A DNA stretch of 64,000 nt, taken from positions 1,178,001-1,242,000 of the forward strand of contig NZ_CP197417.1 in the NCBI RefSeq assembly GCF_052161615.1, read 5' to 3'. Positions 1 to 8,126 of the stretch are shown here, one piece after another. The notes below the pieces were generated by a model. That model was not told where the DNA came from, did no database searches, and saw only the letters and a list, made by a program, of their open reading frames with translations. Each line of letters opens with the position of its first letter. The first letter of the stretch is position 1. This stretch comes from Aeoliella sp052161615 (lineage in GTDB: Bacteria; Planctomycetota; Planctomycetia; Pirellulales; Lacipirellulaceae). The translations under genes and the position numbers were made by a program.

Positions 1-784
1 AGTTGTTGTCAGCGCTGTTGCCGAAAATGCCAGCCTTGAAGATGCCATTGATCGACAACGGGCCGCCAACTCGCCATAGCTTCAGGTCCGCACCCATCTG
101 CGCGCCGTACAGGTCGTTGTCCGTGTCCCAGTTCACGCCCGAAAGGTTCGGCACCAGGAAGTCGACGTCGTAGCTCAGCGATTCGTCGAGGCGCAAGTAG
201 CGGAAACCGGCAAGCACCGTCAGGCGATCCGAGTGCTGATGACGCCAGTTGATTTCGACGTTGTCGAGCTTCGAGTCGTATTGGCTGATCACGTCGATGG
301 CCAGCGGAATATCAATCGGACCAATTTCGATGTCCCCCGTCGCCCCGTAGTCGACTCGCGAGGACCAGTCGAGGGCACCGAAGTACCGCACTTCGATGCT
401 GTTGCAGCTATTGCCCATCCGACGCTCGACCGAGATGTCCGGGCCACCCGCCACACCAAAGTCGAAGTCTTCGCCCCCCGACACTTGAATGAGTCCACCC
501 AGTGGCCGGGCGAGTACCAGCGCGTCGGGTTGATCGCGTTGGAGCAAGATGGCTCCTGCACGAACCGTCCACTGCGGCTGGCAGCTCACGTTGCACAGGT
601 CGCAACCTTGAGAGTACGAGGTCGCCGTTACCTCTTCGTCAAACAAACCGCCAAACCCGGACACGGCGTCGCCAGTGCTAGCTTCGCGTGCAGGTCCCTC
701 GGTGGACAGTGGCTCGCCCGCCGCACCCACGCTGGCAACCGAACACAAACCTATGACGCCCACATAATGCCAGAACTTACGCAT
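1..784 (-). CDS. Outer-membrane beta-barrel protein, BBP7-like (partial, C-terminus outside window)
   Basis: The reading frame starts at the ATG at 782-784 on the minus strand and stays open to the left edge, so about 261 N-terminal residues are visible. A GGAGG lies eight bases before the ATG. The first 22 residues (MRKFWHYVGVIGLCSVASVGAA) form a signal peptide. A pair of cysteines (CDLCNVSC) follows, then alternating polar and aromatic stretches such as VRYFGALDW, LTVLAGFRYLRLDE and LYGAQMGADLKLW, typical of outer-membrane strands. This resembles the BBP7 family common in Planctomycetes. The role (surface structure or porin) is inferred. The family name rests on overall pattern, not on an alignment. 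Confidence 0.7.
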   Translation of the reverse strand, partial: MRKFWHYVGVIGLCSVASVGAAGEPLSTEGPAREASTGDAVSGFGGLFDEEVTATSYSQGCDLCNVSCQPQWTVRAGAILLQRDQPDALVLARPLGGLIQVSGGEDFDFGVAGGPDISVERRMGNSCNSIEVRYFGALDWSSRVDYGATGDIEIGPIDIPLAIDVISQYDSKLDNVEINWRHQHSDRLTVLAGFRYLRLDESLSYDVDFLVPNLSGVNWDTDNDLYGAQMGADLKLWRVGGPLSINGIFKAGIFGNSADNN

Positions 785-1110
785 CACTACCGCCTCCCTG
801 CCACAAGAGCTCGCAAGACGCCTTTGGTATCCATGCCCGCGGCAAGAACCTTACGATCGGAATACAATCTCGACATCCGGGGGGGTGCACCCGCGGCAAT
901 TCATGCGCTTGCGTCGCGACCCCTGCGACGATGAAGTGAGGAAGATTGCAATCTCCTTACCGCACCCGCAAATCTTAACACCGGCAAAGTCTAACAATTG
1001 ACAAGCGTGGCAAGCATCCTCCTGGCGTTAAATCAGAGAAACTCACGGGTGCCTGAGGACGAGCCCGGCGAGCCCCCAGTGAGTCCGAATGGCAAAACGG
1101 TTCTATTCAT

Positions 1111-1245
1111 CTCACGCAAAGACGCCAAGTCGCAAAGGACTTTTTCGGGAACACTAATCGACGCTAATACTCGCTAATAGAAATCAGCGAACATCAGCGT
1201 CGATCAGTGGTTCCTAAGCCTTCACTTTGCGTCTTTGTGCCTTTT
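1111..1245. repeat. Imperfect inverted repeat block
   Basis: The left arm reads acgcaaagacgccaagtcgc and the right arm, about 100 bases on, reads tttgcgtctttgtgcctttt. These are roughly inverted copies of each other. Between them lie short AT-rich near-repeats built on gctaatactcgctaat and gatcagtggttcc. The layout suggests a dispersed intergenic repeat or the remnant of a small non-coding element. Copy number elsewhere in the genome cannot be seen from here. Confidence 0.4.
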
Positions 1246-1803
1246 CGAGAGACATTCTTCCGAGTGGGGCATTCACTCGAAAGTCTCCGGTCGCTTACGC
1301 TCACCGGCTCGCCTTCTTTATCGGCATTTAAAGCGGCCCACAACTATTCCCCACAAAATGTCCACGCGTACACATTAGCTCTTGACGGCGAAGTGTACAG
1401 ACGCTACAATGCACCCCGTTCGTCGTACGCGCTGGGCGTGCGGTGAGTGACAGTTGTGCTTCGAAACAGCGGACCACCTTAGTCGAGGGGACCCAACCGG
1501 ACGCGATACGTATCGCGGGCGGGGTGGTTTGGCCGATCAGCACCTTGGACCTTACCAGTTCATGTAAGGCTGTCTCGAACTGCGCGCCCGTAGGGCGAGG
1601 TGAAATAGACGGTGCCTGCCGGCAAACACGAACACCGGTTACCCCATCCAAGTTTCACCCCGCCCAACCGCCCGACGGGATCCCGTCACTTTTTTAAAGA
1701 GCTGTAAGCCGTTGGCCGTAGGTCGTATCAAGCCTGCGCCGATACGGCGCTTCACGCTGAATCCAATCGCGAATACTCAACCACTCGCACCTCTAATCCC
1801 GTA

Positions 1804-1910
1804 GCCACGAAGTGGCGCGCTTCGACAGCCCAGGACGAAGTCCTGGGAACTCGTAACCAATAACGACCTTAGTCCCGAAGGGACGCGCTACTATAGCGCC
1901 TCGCGAAGCG
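1804..1910. repeat. Cluster of short hairpins that all share a GAA loop
   Basis: Four palindromes in about 107 bases share a GAA trinucleotide loop: gccac-GAA-gtggc (1804-1816), cccaggac-GAA-gtcctggg (1829-1847), gtccc-GAA-gggac (1872-1884) and cgc-GAA-gcg (1902-1910). Stem sequences differ while the loop is constant, so this is a structural rather than a simple sequence repeat. It resembles REP-like intergenic elements of planctomycete and related genomes. Confidence 0.5.
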
Positions 1911-2127
1911 CCGCACGCGGCGCGGAGCTTGATACGGCCTACGCGCCTTCCCCTTAAGTAAAGTCGCACCTGCGGGTTGCCCCTGCGACATTATTAAATT
2001 CCACCCCAGGAGCAAACGATGACTTCAACCGAGAAAACACGGCACTTTTAGATGCCCGCCCCGATGCGGCCAAAGAGTAAAGTCGCACCCAGTGAAAAAG
2101 TCACAAACGTGGGACTTTACTCGCGCC

Positions 2128-2916
2128 TTAGGGAGTGAACCAACCTGCTTTGTCGTCGAGCGGACGGACCCAGACATTGCGGAAGCGGACTTTGGAATCG
2201 TGATCCTGCAGGTACAACGGGCCGGCTTCGGATTTGCGAATGTGCTCGTTCACCTTTTTCGTATAAGGAGAAACTCGAAACGTCATTGGCGCGTACTGCG
2301 ACAGCGGTTCGTCGAACTCGGTCTCGTGCTGCACCAGCACGCCGTTAAGCAGCGCCGTAACCTTCCCCGGCTTCACCACCTTGCCCTCCTCGTCGCGCCG
2401 CGGCGCGGTGAACAGCAGGTCGTACGTCTGCCACTCGCCGGCCGGTCGACCCGCATTCACCAGCGGAGGATTGATGCGGTAGATGGCTCCCATGATGAGA
2501 TCGTCTTCTTCGACTTTCTCCTTGGCACCATATATCTGCAACTCGCAAATGCCATGCAAGTAGAGGCCGCTGTTGCCGTGGGCCTTATCCACTTTTGGTT
2601 GGAGGAACTCTAAATGAATCTGAGCATCCCGAAAATGATAGGTCGACCACACGCCGCGGTTCGCATTCTGCGTCCCGGGGACCACGAGCGCGGCGTCTTC
2701 GATCTTCCAATCGCACGGCGAGCCATCGGTTTTCACCAATTGTTCGGTGGTCGTGCCATCGAAAATCATTACGGCATCGGAGGGGGGAGCGTCGGCTGGC
2801 GTGGCGACTTCGGGGACATCGGCAAAGGTGATCGTCGGCAGCAGCGTGCCAAGGAGCATGAGCATGGATTGCGCGAGGCAACTTGCGGAGCGCGATCGGA
2901 GACGGGGAGCGTGCAT
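2128..2916 (-). CDS. DUF1080 (3-keto-disaccharide hydrolase family) exported protein
   Basis: A 262-residue protein with an N-terminal hydrophobic export signal around residues 15-33 (MLMLLGTLLPTITFA), followed by one concanavalin-like jelly-roll domain. Visible family features are VMIFDGTTTEQL, DWKIEDAALVV, a GNSGLYLHG segment and the closing KVRFRNVWVRPLD strand, all typical of DUF1080. Members are periplasmic or secreted and act on or bind glycans; a 3-keto-glycoside hydrolase activity is known for some. A start at the Met at residue 18 is also possible. The neighbouring sialidase-type genes support a role in glycan breakdown. Confidence 0.85.
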   Translation of the reverse strand: MHAPRLRSRSASCLAQSMLMLLGTLLPTITFADVPEVATPADAPPSDAVMIFDGTTTEQLVKTDGSPCDWKIEDAALVVPGTQNANRGVWSTYHFRDAQIHLEFLQPKVDKAHGNSGLYLHGICELQIYGAKEKVEEDDLIMGAIYRINPPLVNAGRPAGEWQTYDLLFTAPRRDEEGKVVKPGKVTALLNGVLVQHETEFDEPLSQYAPMTFRVSPYTKKVNEHIRKSEAGPLYLQDHDSKVRFRNVWVRPLDDKAGWFTP

Positions 2917-3021
2917 GATCGAAACGTGGGCGGTGGGCTATGGGGGCGAGAAGCGACGGCGGAAAGCACTCCGGCTACTCGTCGAGTTGAACTAATAGCG
3001 TACCCAGCATCTCCGCGTGGC

Positions 3022-4296
3022 TCAATCGTTTACCAGCAGGTTGGGGCGATTCCATTCGATTTGGGCAACAAGCACGTTCTTCTCGCCCGGAGTGGTGACT
3101 CGCTTTGCCACCACAATCCAACTGATGTTCGGCGTGATGTTGCAAACACCGAAGTTGCCCAGGGCTTCGGATCCTTCCTTGGGTACGACGATTCGCTCGG
3201 TGTCGCGCAGTACGCGCCTTGTTTGCGGATCGATCTGGGCCATCACAAGCGGCGCGCGGTGCCGCATGACATCGTCGTTATCGAGGCCCCGTCGCGTGTA
3301 GACCAGAAACAGCCCGTCGGAATGCGTGAGGAAATGCTGCTGGGTGTTGTAGCTACCCAGTTCCTCGCCATCATCGAATCGCCAGGGCTCGGCTTCGCTA
3401 AAACGCAAGCCATCCGAGCTCGTGCTGACGTACGCCCCTTGGTCGTTCCGCATGGTCATGAAGTACTGTCCCTCGAACTTGGCAAGCGATGGTTCGCTCA
3501 TTCCACGGCCAAAGTCGAGCTTGTGCTCGCTGCCATGCTCGACGTAAGAGAGCTTCTCGCCATCGAACTTGCAGCGAGCAATTGTCGCGTAGTGGATGCT
3601 GTTATTGTGCTCGCCAAAATAGATAGGAAGGAGCACGTCACCATTCGGTTCTACCAGAGCTTGGCAGCATCCCGTACGCTTATATGGCCAAGGGAAAGAC
3701 GCAGGAAACTCGAGGGTGGTCCACTGGCTCCACGCGTGGGTCTTCGGATCGTACGCGGCGTAGAACACATCGCTGGTACCGCCGGGCACGTCTTTGTTGG
3801 TCTTCGTGTCCACCTGAAAAGTGGCACCCGTCAGGATCACTTTGCCGGTCTGCGGATGGTACATGGGCGTGGCATCGACTGGCACTTCGTAAATCGATCG
3901 CCCATTTTCCTCACGCGGTCGCGTGCGGATATCGAGCTCCTTGTGCGCCGTAGGGAATTGCCAATTTCGACCGAAGTCGTTGGTGAGCGACGAGACGATT
4001 CCTTTGTAATTGTGAGTTCCCTCGAAGCCGTGAGGCTGCATGGTCAGCAGGATCGAGGGCTGTCGACCCGAGTCGGATCGCTGGTTGGGGATCGCCGTCG
4101 CGCGGGCCTGGAACCAAAAGGCATCCTCTGGGCAGGCAAAGTGCCGAGTGACCTTCGTTGTGTAATCGAGTGCCCCCGGAGTGTCGGCATGCAACGTTCG
4201 GAGGGGGGCCGCCGTGAGTAGAAGTGCCGCGACCGCGAGTATTCCCGGGCGGGCGCGAGGCAGGAGCAAGGGGGCGTTACTATTCGCAACCTTCAT
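3022..4296 (-). CDS. Sialidase-like (BNR-type beta-propeller) exported protein
   Basis: I chose the ATG at 4294-4296 because it is followed directly by a signal peptide (residues 1-37, ending PLRTLHA); the frame extends 24 codons upstream without a good ribosome site. The mature part of about 390 residues has propeller-like repeats (SSLTNDFGRNWQFP, STSSDGLRFSEAEPW, YAAYDPKTHAWSQW) and conserved acidic and arginine residues. Asp boxes are degenerate. This fits the sialidase/BNR superfamily, but the exact substrate is unknown. It is divergent from the aldolase gene and probably belongs to the same glycan-use cluster. Confidence 0.7.
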   Translation of the reverse strand: MKVANSNAPLLLPRARPGILAVAALLLTAAPLRTLHADTPGALDYTTKVTRHFACPEDAFWFQARATAIPNQRSDSGRQPSILLTMQPHGFEGTHNYKGIVSSLTNDFGRNWQFPTAHKELDIRTRPREENGRSIYEVPVDATPMYHPQTGKVILTGATFQVDTKTNKDVPGGTSDVFYAAYDPKTHAWSQWTTLEFPASFPWPYKRTGCCQALVEPNGDVLLPIYFGEHNNSIHYATIARCKFDGEKLSYVEHGSEHKLDFGRGMSEPSLAKFEGQYFMTMRNDQGAYVSTSSDGLRFSEAEPWRFDDGEELGSYNTQQHFLTHSDGLFLVYTRRGLDNDDVMRHRAPLVMAQIDPQTRRVLRDTERIVVPKEGSEALGNFGVCNITPNISWIVVAKRVTTPGEKNVLVAQIEWNRPNLLVND

Positions 4297-4543
4297 GACG
4301 CAGTCCCCATGGTGGTGGCATTGGCGAGTCAGGAAAAAGTGTACCGGTGCGGAATAATATTCCCGCACGCGGCTCGACTTCCGAAATCCTAAGAATTATA
4401 ATAACCCGTGTCCACAGAATATTGCTAGTTAGATAGGAATTTTAAGAGGCCCGGAAAATACGGGCTCTCCTTCGAACTTAATAGCCTCCAAGACTCCCAT
4501 AGAGAGGGCCTGGAAGTTCAGGCCGGCAAAGAGAGGATGACCT

Positions 4544-5557
4544 TTGAACCCTGACAACGAGCGACTTACCGGCCTCTTGGCCGCCACCTTCACGCCAATG
4601 CGGGGCGACGGATCGATCAACGTGGATCAGATTCCCCCCATGGTCGAGCACCTCAAGCGAACTGGCGTTTCGGGGCTGTATGTCTGCGGCAGCACTGGCG
4701 AAGGCATGTCGCTGACCACCGCCGAGCGAATGGAACTCACGGAGGTCTTCGTCCAAGCCACTGCTGGCGAATTGAAGGTGGTGGCGCAGGTCGGGCACAA
4801 CTCGGTGGAAGAAGCTCGTCGACTTGCTCAGCACGCTTGGAAAGCGGGCGTGGACGTGATCTCGGCTACCGCCCCCAGCTACTACAAGATCAATCGAGTT
4901 GAAGTCCTTGTCGACACGATAGCGCACATCGCGAGCGGTGCCCCCGAGGCTCCATTTTACTACTACCACATTCCGTCGCTCACAGGCTCCAGTATCAACA
5001 TCACCCGGTTCATGGAGCTCGCAGGCCGCAAGATTCCGAACCTAGTGGGTCTGAAGTATACGGCACCGCTGATTCACGAGTTTCAAGCGTGCAAGAGTAT
5101 GGGCGAAAGTCGATTCGACGTGCTTTGGGGCACGGACGAGATGCTGCTGAGTGCGCTAGTCGTGGGGTCTACCGGTGCGATTGGCAGTACCTACAACGTC
5201 AAGGCGATGTGGGACCAGCGTATTATTGCGGCCTACGAAGCTGGCGAGATGGAAGCGGCGGCGGAGATGCAATTGCGTGCCGTGGAGTTCATCGACATTT
5301 TGCTCGCCTATCCGTTCCATGCCGCAGTGAAGTCACTGCTTACACGGATGGGGATCGAGTGCGGACCATGCCGATTGCCGATTGAGAACCTGTCGACGGC
5401 GGAAGAGTCGCAGCTCCACAGGCGGCTCGAAGAGTCGGTGGTGGGCGAGTGGTTGTTGAAGCAAGCGAGCCGCACGCATGAAACGGGTACTAGCATGCGG
5501 CGGGCTCCTTTCAGTCGTCCCAAGCTCGATCCATCGGCTCGGACTAGCTCGCTCTAG
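4544..5557 (+). CDS. nanA: Dihydrodipicolinate synthase family aldolase, probable N-acetylneuraminate lyase
   Basis: The start is TTG at 4544, with GAGAGG seven bases upstream; an in-frame TGA two codons before it excludes a longer start, and the N-terminal strand LTGLLAATFTPM is needed for the fold. The (beta/alpha)8 barrel has the GSTGEG phosphate or carboxylate loop (residues 49-54), a catalytic Tyr in YYYHIP (about Tyr141) and a Schiff-base lysine in VGLKYTA (Lys171). Family members cleave sialic acid to N-acetylmannosamine and pyruvate. The following mutarotase and sialidase genes favour this substrate. The C-terminus is about 30 residues longer than usual and looks disordered. Confidence 0.8.
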   Translation: MNPDNERLTGLLAATFTPMRGDGSINVDQIPPMVEHLKRTGVSGLYVCGSTGEGMSLTTAERMELTEVFVQATAGELKVVAQVGHNSVEEARRLAQHAWKAGVDVISATAPSYYKINRVEVLVDTIAHIASGAPEAPFYYYHIPSLTGSSINITRFMELAGRKIPNLVGLKYTAPLIHEFQACKSMGESRFDVLWGTDEMLLSALVVGSTGAIGSTYNVKAMWDQRIIAAYEAGEMEAAAEMQLRAVEFIDILLAYPFHAAVKSLLTRMGIECGPCRLPIENLSTAEESQLHRRLEESVVGEWLLKQASRTHETGTSMRRAPFSRPKLDPSARTSSL

Positions 5558-5598
5558 ATCGGTGGCGAAACGCGTTCGGTTTGCAAGGAGTGGGGAAA

Positions 5599-6924
5599 GT
5601 GAGAGCCCGCAGCATCAGCGCCGTCATGCGATTCGTCCTGCAGGGATGGCTGTCGCTCGCGGTTTGGTGTGCACTCTCGCCTTTCGCCCAGGGTCAGCCA
5701 CCAACCTGGTCTCGGTTACCGGACTTGCCCGATCCCCTCGGCGTCGCCGGACCGTTCGTGGGTGTGCATGAGGAGGTGCTGATTGTTGCCGGCGGCGCGA
5801 ACTTTCCGGAAGGTGTTCCGTGGCGACCTACGGCGAGTGGCAAGAGGTCGCCAAAAACGTACCACGATCGAATCTACGGCCTGGACCTGAGCGGCGATAA
5901 CCTGTGCCGGGTTCCCCTCTGGCAAACCTCGTCCGACGGCCTCGCGCGGCCGATGGGCTATGGAGTATCGATCAACACCGAGCAGGGTGTTCTTTGCATC
6001 GGTGGTGAATGGCTCGAGCACCACACGGACGAGTACGGCGCACAGCCTGCCACACTACAGCGATCCAACGAGCTCTTCTTACTGAAATGGAGCCGTGAAA
6101 CTCAGACGGTCACACGAGTCACTACCTGGAGCCAGGGCGAACGCGAGTACCCGTTGCCCTCGCTTCCGTGCGGTGTGTCATCCGCCTGCGGGGCAACGAT
6201 CGGTGACGTGGTGTACCTTGCGGGTGGCGATTGTGGGGAAGGGGGGAGCGGCCAATTCTTGCGACTCGACCTCGGAGCTCCGCAGGACAATTGGCACTGG
6301 GAGGAATTGCCGACCTGGCCAGGGCCGCCGCGTTCGCACGCTATTGGAATTGAGGTGTCGGGCAAGTTCCTGTTGCTGAGCGGCCGCAACAAGAACGCAG
6401 AGCGAGGTTTCGAGCTGCTCGCGGACGCGTACTGCTTCGACCCTGCACTCGACTTTCAGAGTTCCAAGTGCAGCGGATGGAAGCGGTTGGCGGATGTCGG
6501 TCGCCCGGGCGAATCGCCGACCTGCGTGATGGGGGCGACGGCGGCAGCCACTGCCGAGGGAAAGGTAGTCGTGTTCGGTGGCGACTCGGGAACCGAGTTG
6601 GTGGAGCGCGAACAAACGCTACCCCGCCGATTGCAGCAAGCCAGAAAGAGCGGAGACGATCTGCTCGCTGCGACACTACAAGCGGAGATCCAAGCGAGAT
6701 TTGAGGACCACGTGGGATTCAGTCGGCAAGTACTAGAGTTCGATCTCGAGCAGAACGCATGGCGTGCTGCTGGCGAATTGCCCTTTCCAACTCCGGTGAC
6801 CACCACGGCCGTCCGATGGGCCAATTGTTTCCTCCTCCCTACGGGGGAGATTCGTCCAGGAATTCGCACTAACCAAGTTTGGGCCCTCACGTTTCCCCTA
6901 AGTCAGTTGGACTTCGGGGATTGA
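5599..6924 (+). CDS. nanM: Kelch-repeat mutarotase, probable N-acetylneuraminate epimerase
   Basis: The preferred start is GTG at 5599, eight bases after AAGGAG; an ATG at 5626 is also possible. A signal peptide (MRFVLQGWLSLAVWCALSPFAQG) is followed by six-bladed Kelch-type repeats. Diagnostic pieces are LIVAGGANFPEGVPW, KTYHDRIYGLDL, GVSINTEQGVLCIGGEW, MGATAAATAEGKVVVFGG and a last blade ending NQVWAL. This is the pattern of cyclically permuted mutarotases, which convert alpha- to beta-sialic acid in the periplasm before lyase action. It lies 41 bases after the aldolase gene and just before the sialidase, consistent with one operon. Confidence 0.8.
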   Translation: MRARSISAVMRFVLQGWLSLAVWCALSPFAQGQPPTWSRLPDLPDPLGVAGPFVGVHEEVLIVAGGANFPEGVPWRPTASGKRSPKTYHDRIYGLDLSGDNLCRVPLWQTSSDGLARPMGYGVSINTEQGVLCIGGEWLEHHTDEYGAQPATLQRSNELFLLKWSRETQTVTRVTTWSQGEREYPLPSLPCGVSSACGATIGDVVYLAGGDCGEGGSGQFLRLDLGAPQDNWHWEELPTWPGPPRSHAIGIEVSGKFLLLSGRNKNAERGFELLADAYCFDPALDFQSSKCSGWKRLADVGRPGESPTCVMGATAAATAEGKVVVFGGDSGTELVEREQTLPRRLQQARKSGDDLLAATLQAEIQARFEDHVGFSRQVLEFDLEQNAWRAAGELPFPTPVTTTAVRWANCFLLPTGEIRPGIRTNQVWALTFPLSQLDFGD

Positions 6925-6959
6925 GCGAATTCTCCTTTCCTTCTATCGAGGCGATACCG

Positions 6960-8114
6960 ATGGAACTAAAGTGTTGTGGAATACTCTTGTTGACCCTTCT
7001 GCACATGCAAGTGCAGTCAGCAGACGCCGCGGCTCCACAGTCTGGTGTCACGCAGCAAGACCTGTTCGTCAGCGGCCAGGGAGGTTACGCCACCTATCGC
7101 ATCCCGTCGCTCATCACCACAAACGACGGTACGCTGCTGGCGTTCTGCGAAGGTCGAAGGAATGGGCGTGCGGACTCGGGCGACATCGACCTACTCGTGC
7201 GTCGATCGACCGATGGCGGTACCAAGTGGTCGGATGCCACTGTTGTGTGGGACGAAGGGCCGAACACGTGCGGCAATCCTTGCCCGGTGGTCGACGCCTC
7301 GACCGGCACCATCTGGATGGCGATGACGTGGAACAGTGGCAATTTGACCGAGAAGGACATCAAGCCGGGCTTTGGCGTGGACTCCCGCCGCGTGTTCATC
7401 GCTTCTTCGAACGACGACGGGGTCACATGGAGCGAGCCAAGGGAGATTACTTCGGAAGTAAAGCAGAAGGAGTGGACGTGGTACGCGACCGGGCCAGGTG
7501 CAGGCATACAGATACAGCATGGAGCTCACCGTGGGCGGATGGTGTTTGCCTGCGATCACAAAGTGCCGAACGAAGCGCCGAACGACTGGTTCTCGCACGT
7601 GATCTACTCGGACGACCATGGTGCCACCTGGAAACGTGGTGGTTCGTCTCCAGGGGGGCAGGAGAATGAGTGCGAGGTTGTCGAGCTGAGCGATGGTCAG
7701 TTGATGTTAAACATGCGAAACAAGGAGCGGAGCAGCGACCACCGCCAAGTGGCGTTTAGTAACGATGGCGGGGCGACTTGGGAGAATCAGCACTCCGACC
7801 CCGTGCTCGTCGAGCCGGTGTGCCAAGCAAGCATCCGTCGCATCGCTTGGCCGGCGAATGGCGAACCCGGCATGTTGTGCTTTTCCAATCCTGCGGACAA
7901 GGAGAAGCGTCGGAACATGACCGTGCGGACGAGTCTCGACGATGGCAAGACGTGGCCCTACGTGCTGCCGATTTACCAGGAGTCGAGCGCGTACTCGTCC
8001 CTCGCCAAACTTCCGGATGGAACGGTCGGCTGTCTTTACGAAGCGGACGACTACGGCCGAATCGTGCTCGCGCGGATACCCGTGGCGGCTCTTCTTTCCG
8101 CCAAGGTGGAATAG
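6960..8114 (+). CDS. Exo-alpha-sialidase (GH33-type), exported
   Basis: The ATG at 6960 is chosen because a signal peptide follows at once (MELKCCGILLLTLLHMQVQS); the frame is open upstream into the end of the previous gene. The mature protein has the YRIPSL arginine motif near its start and at least four Asp boxes (STDGGTKWS, SNDDGVTWSE, SDDHGATWK, SNDGGATWE), spaced as in a six-bladed sialidase propeller. An FCEGRR segment follows the RIP motif. It would release terminal sialic acids outside the cell or in the periplasm, feeding the mutarotase and lyase encoded just upstream. It converges on the next gene with 12 bases between the stops. Confidence 0.9.
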   Translation: MELKCCGILLLTLLHMQVQSADAAAPQSGVTQQDLFVSGQGGYATYRIPSLITTNDGTLLAFCEGRRNGRADSGDIDLLVRRSTDGGTKWSDATVVWDEGPNTCGNPCPVVDASTGTIWMAMTWNSGNLTEKDIKPGFGVDSRRVFIASSNDDGVTWSEPREITSEVKQKEWTWYATGPGAGIQIQHGAHRGRMVFACDHKVPNEAPNDWFSHVIYSDDHGATWKRGGSSPGGQENECEVVELSDGQLMLNMRNKERSSDHRQVAFSNDGGATWENQHSDPVLVEPVCQASIRRIAWPANGEPGMLCFSNPADKEKRRNMTVRTSLDDGKTWPYVLPIYQESSAYSSLAKLPDGTVGCLYEADDYGRIVLARIPVAALLSAKVE

Positions 8115-8126
8115 TTGCGACGGCTG

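Larger units (their letters stand above)
935..2110. other. Gene-free, repeat-containing intergenic region
   Basis: About 1.2 kb between the barrel gene and the DUF1080 gene. Short open frames here on both strands have no start signals and no protein-like composition. The sequence holds two recognisable repeat-like blocks, listed separately. No RNA gene or promoter could be recognised. Confidence 0.6.

Noticed and set aside
233..934. Plus-strand frame of 233 codons near the left edge
   Set aside because: It lies opposite the barrel protein, which has a ribosome site and a signal peptide; the plus-strand translation is Arg- and His-rich noise.
1207..1697. Short frames in the repeat-rich gap
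   Set aside because: They overlap repeat blocks, lack ribosome sites and are mutually antisense.
2614..4221. Long plus-strand open frame of 535 codons
   Set aside because: It is antisense to the DUF1080 and sialidase-like genes, which have signal peptides and family motifs; its own translation has no recognisable features.
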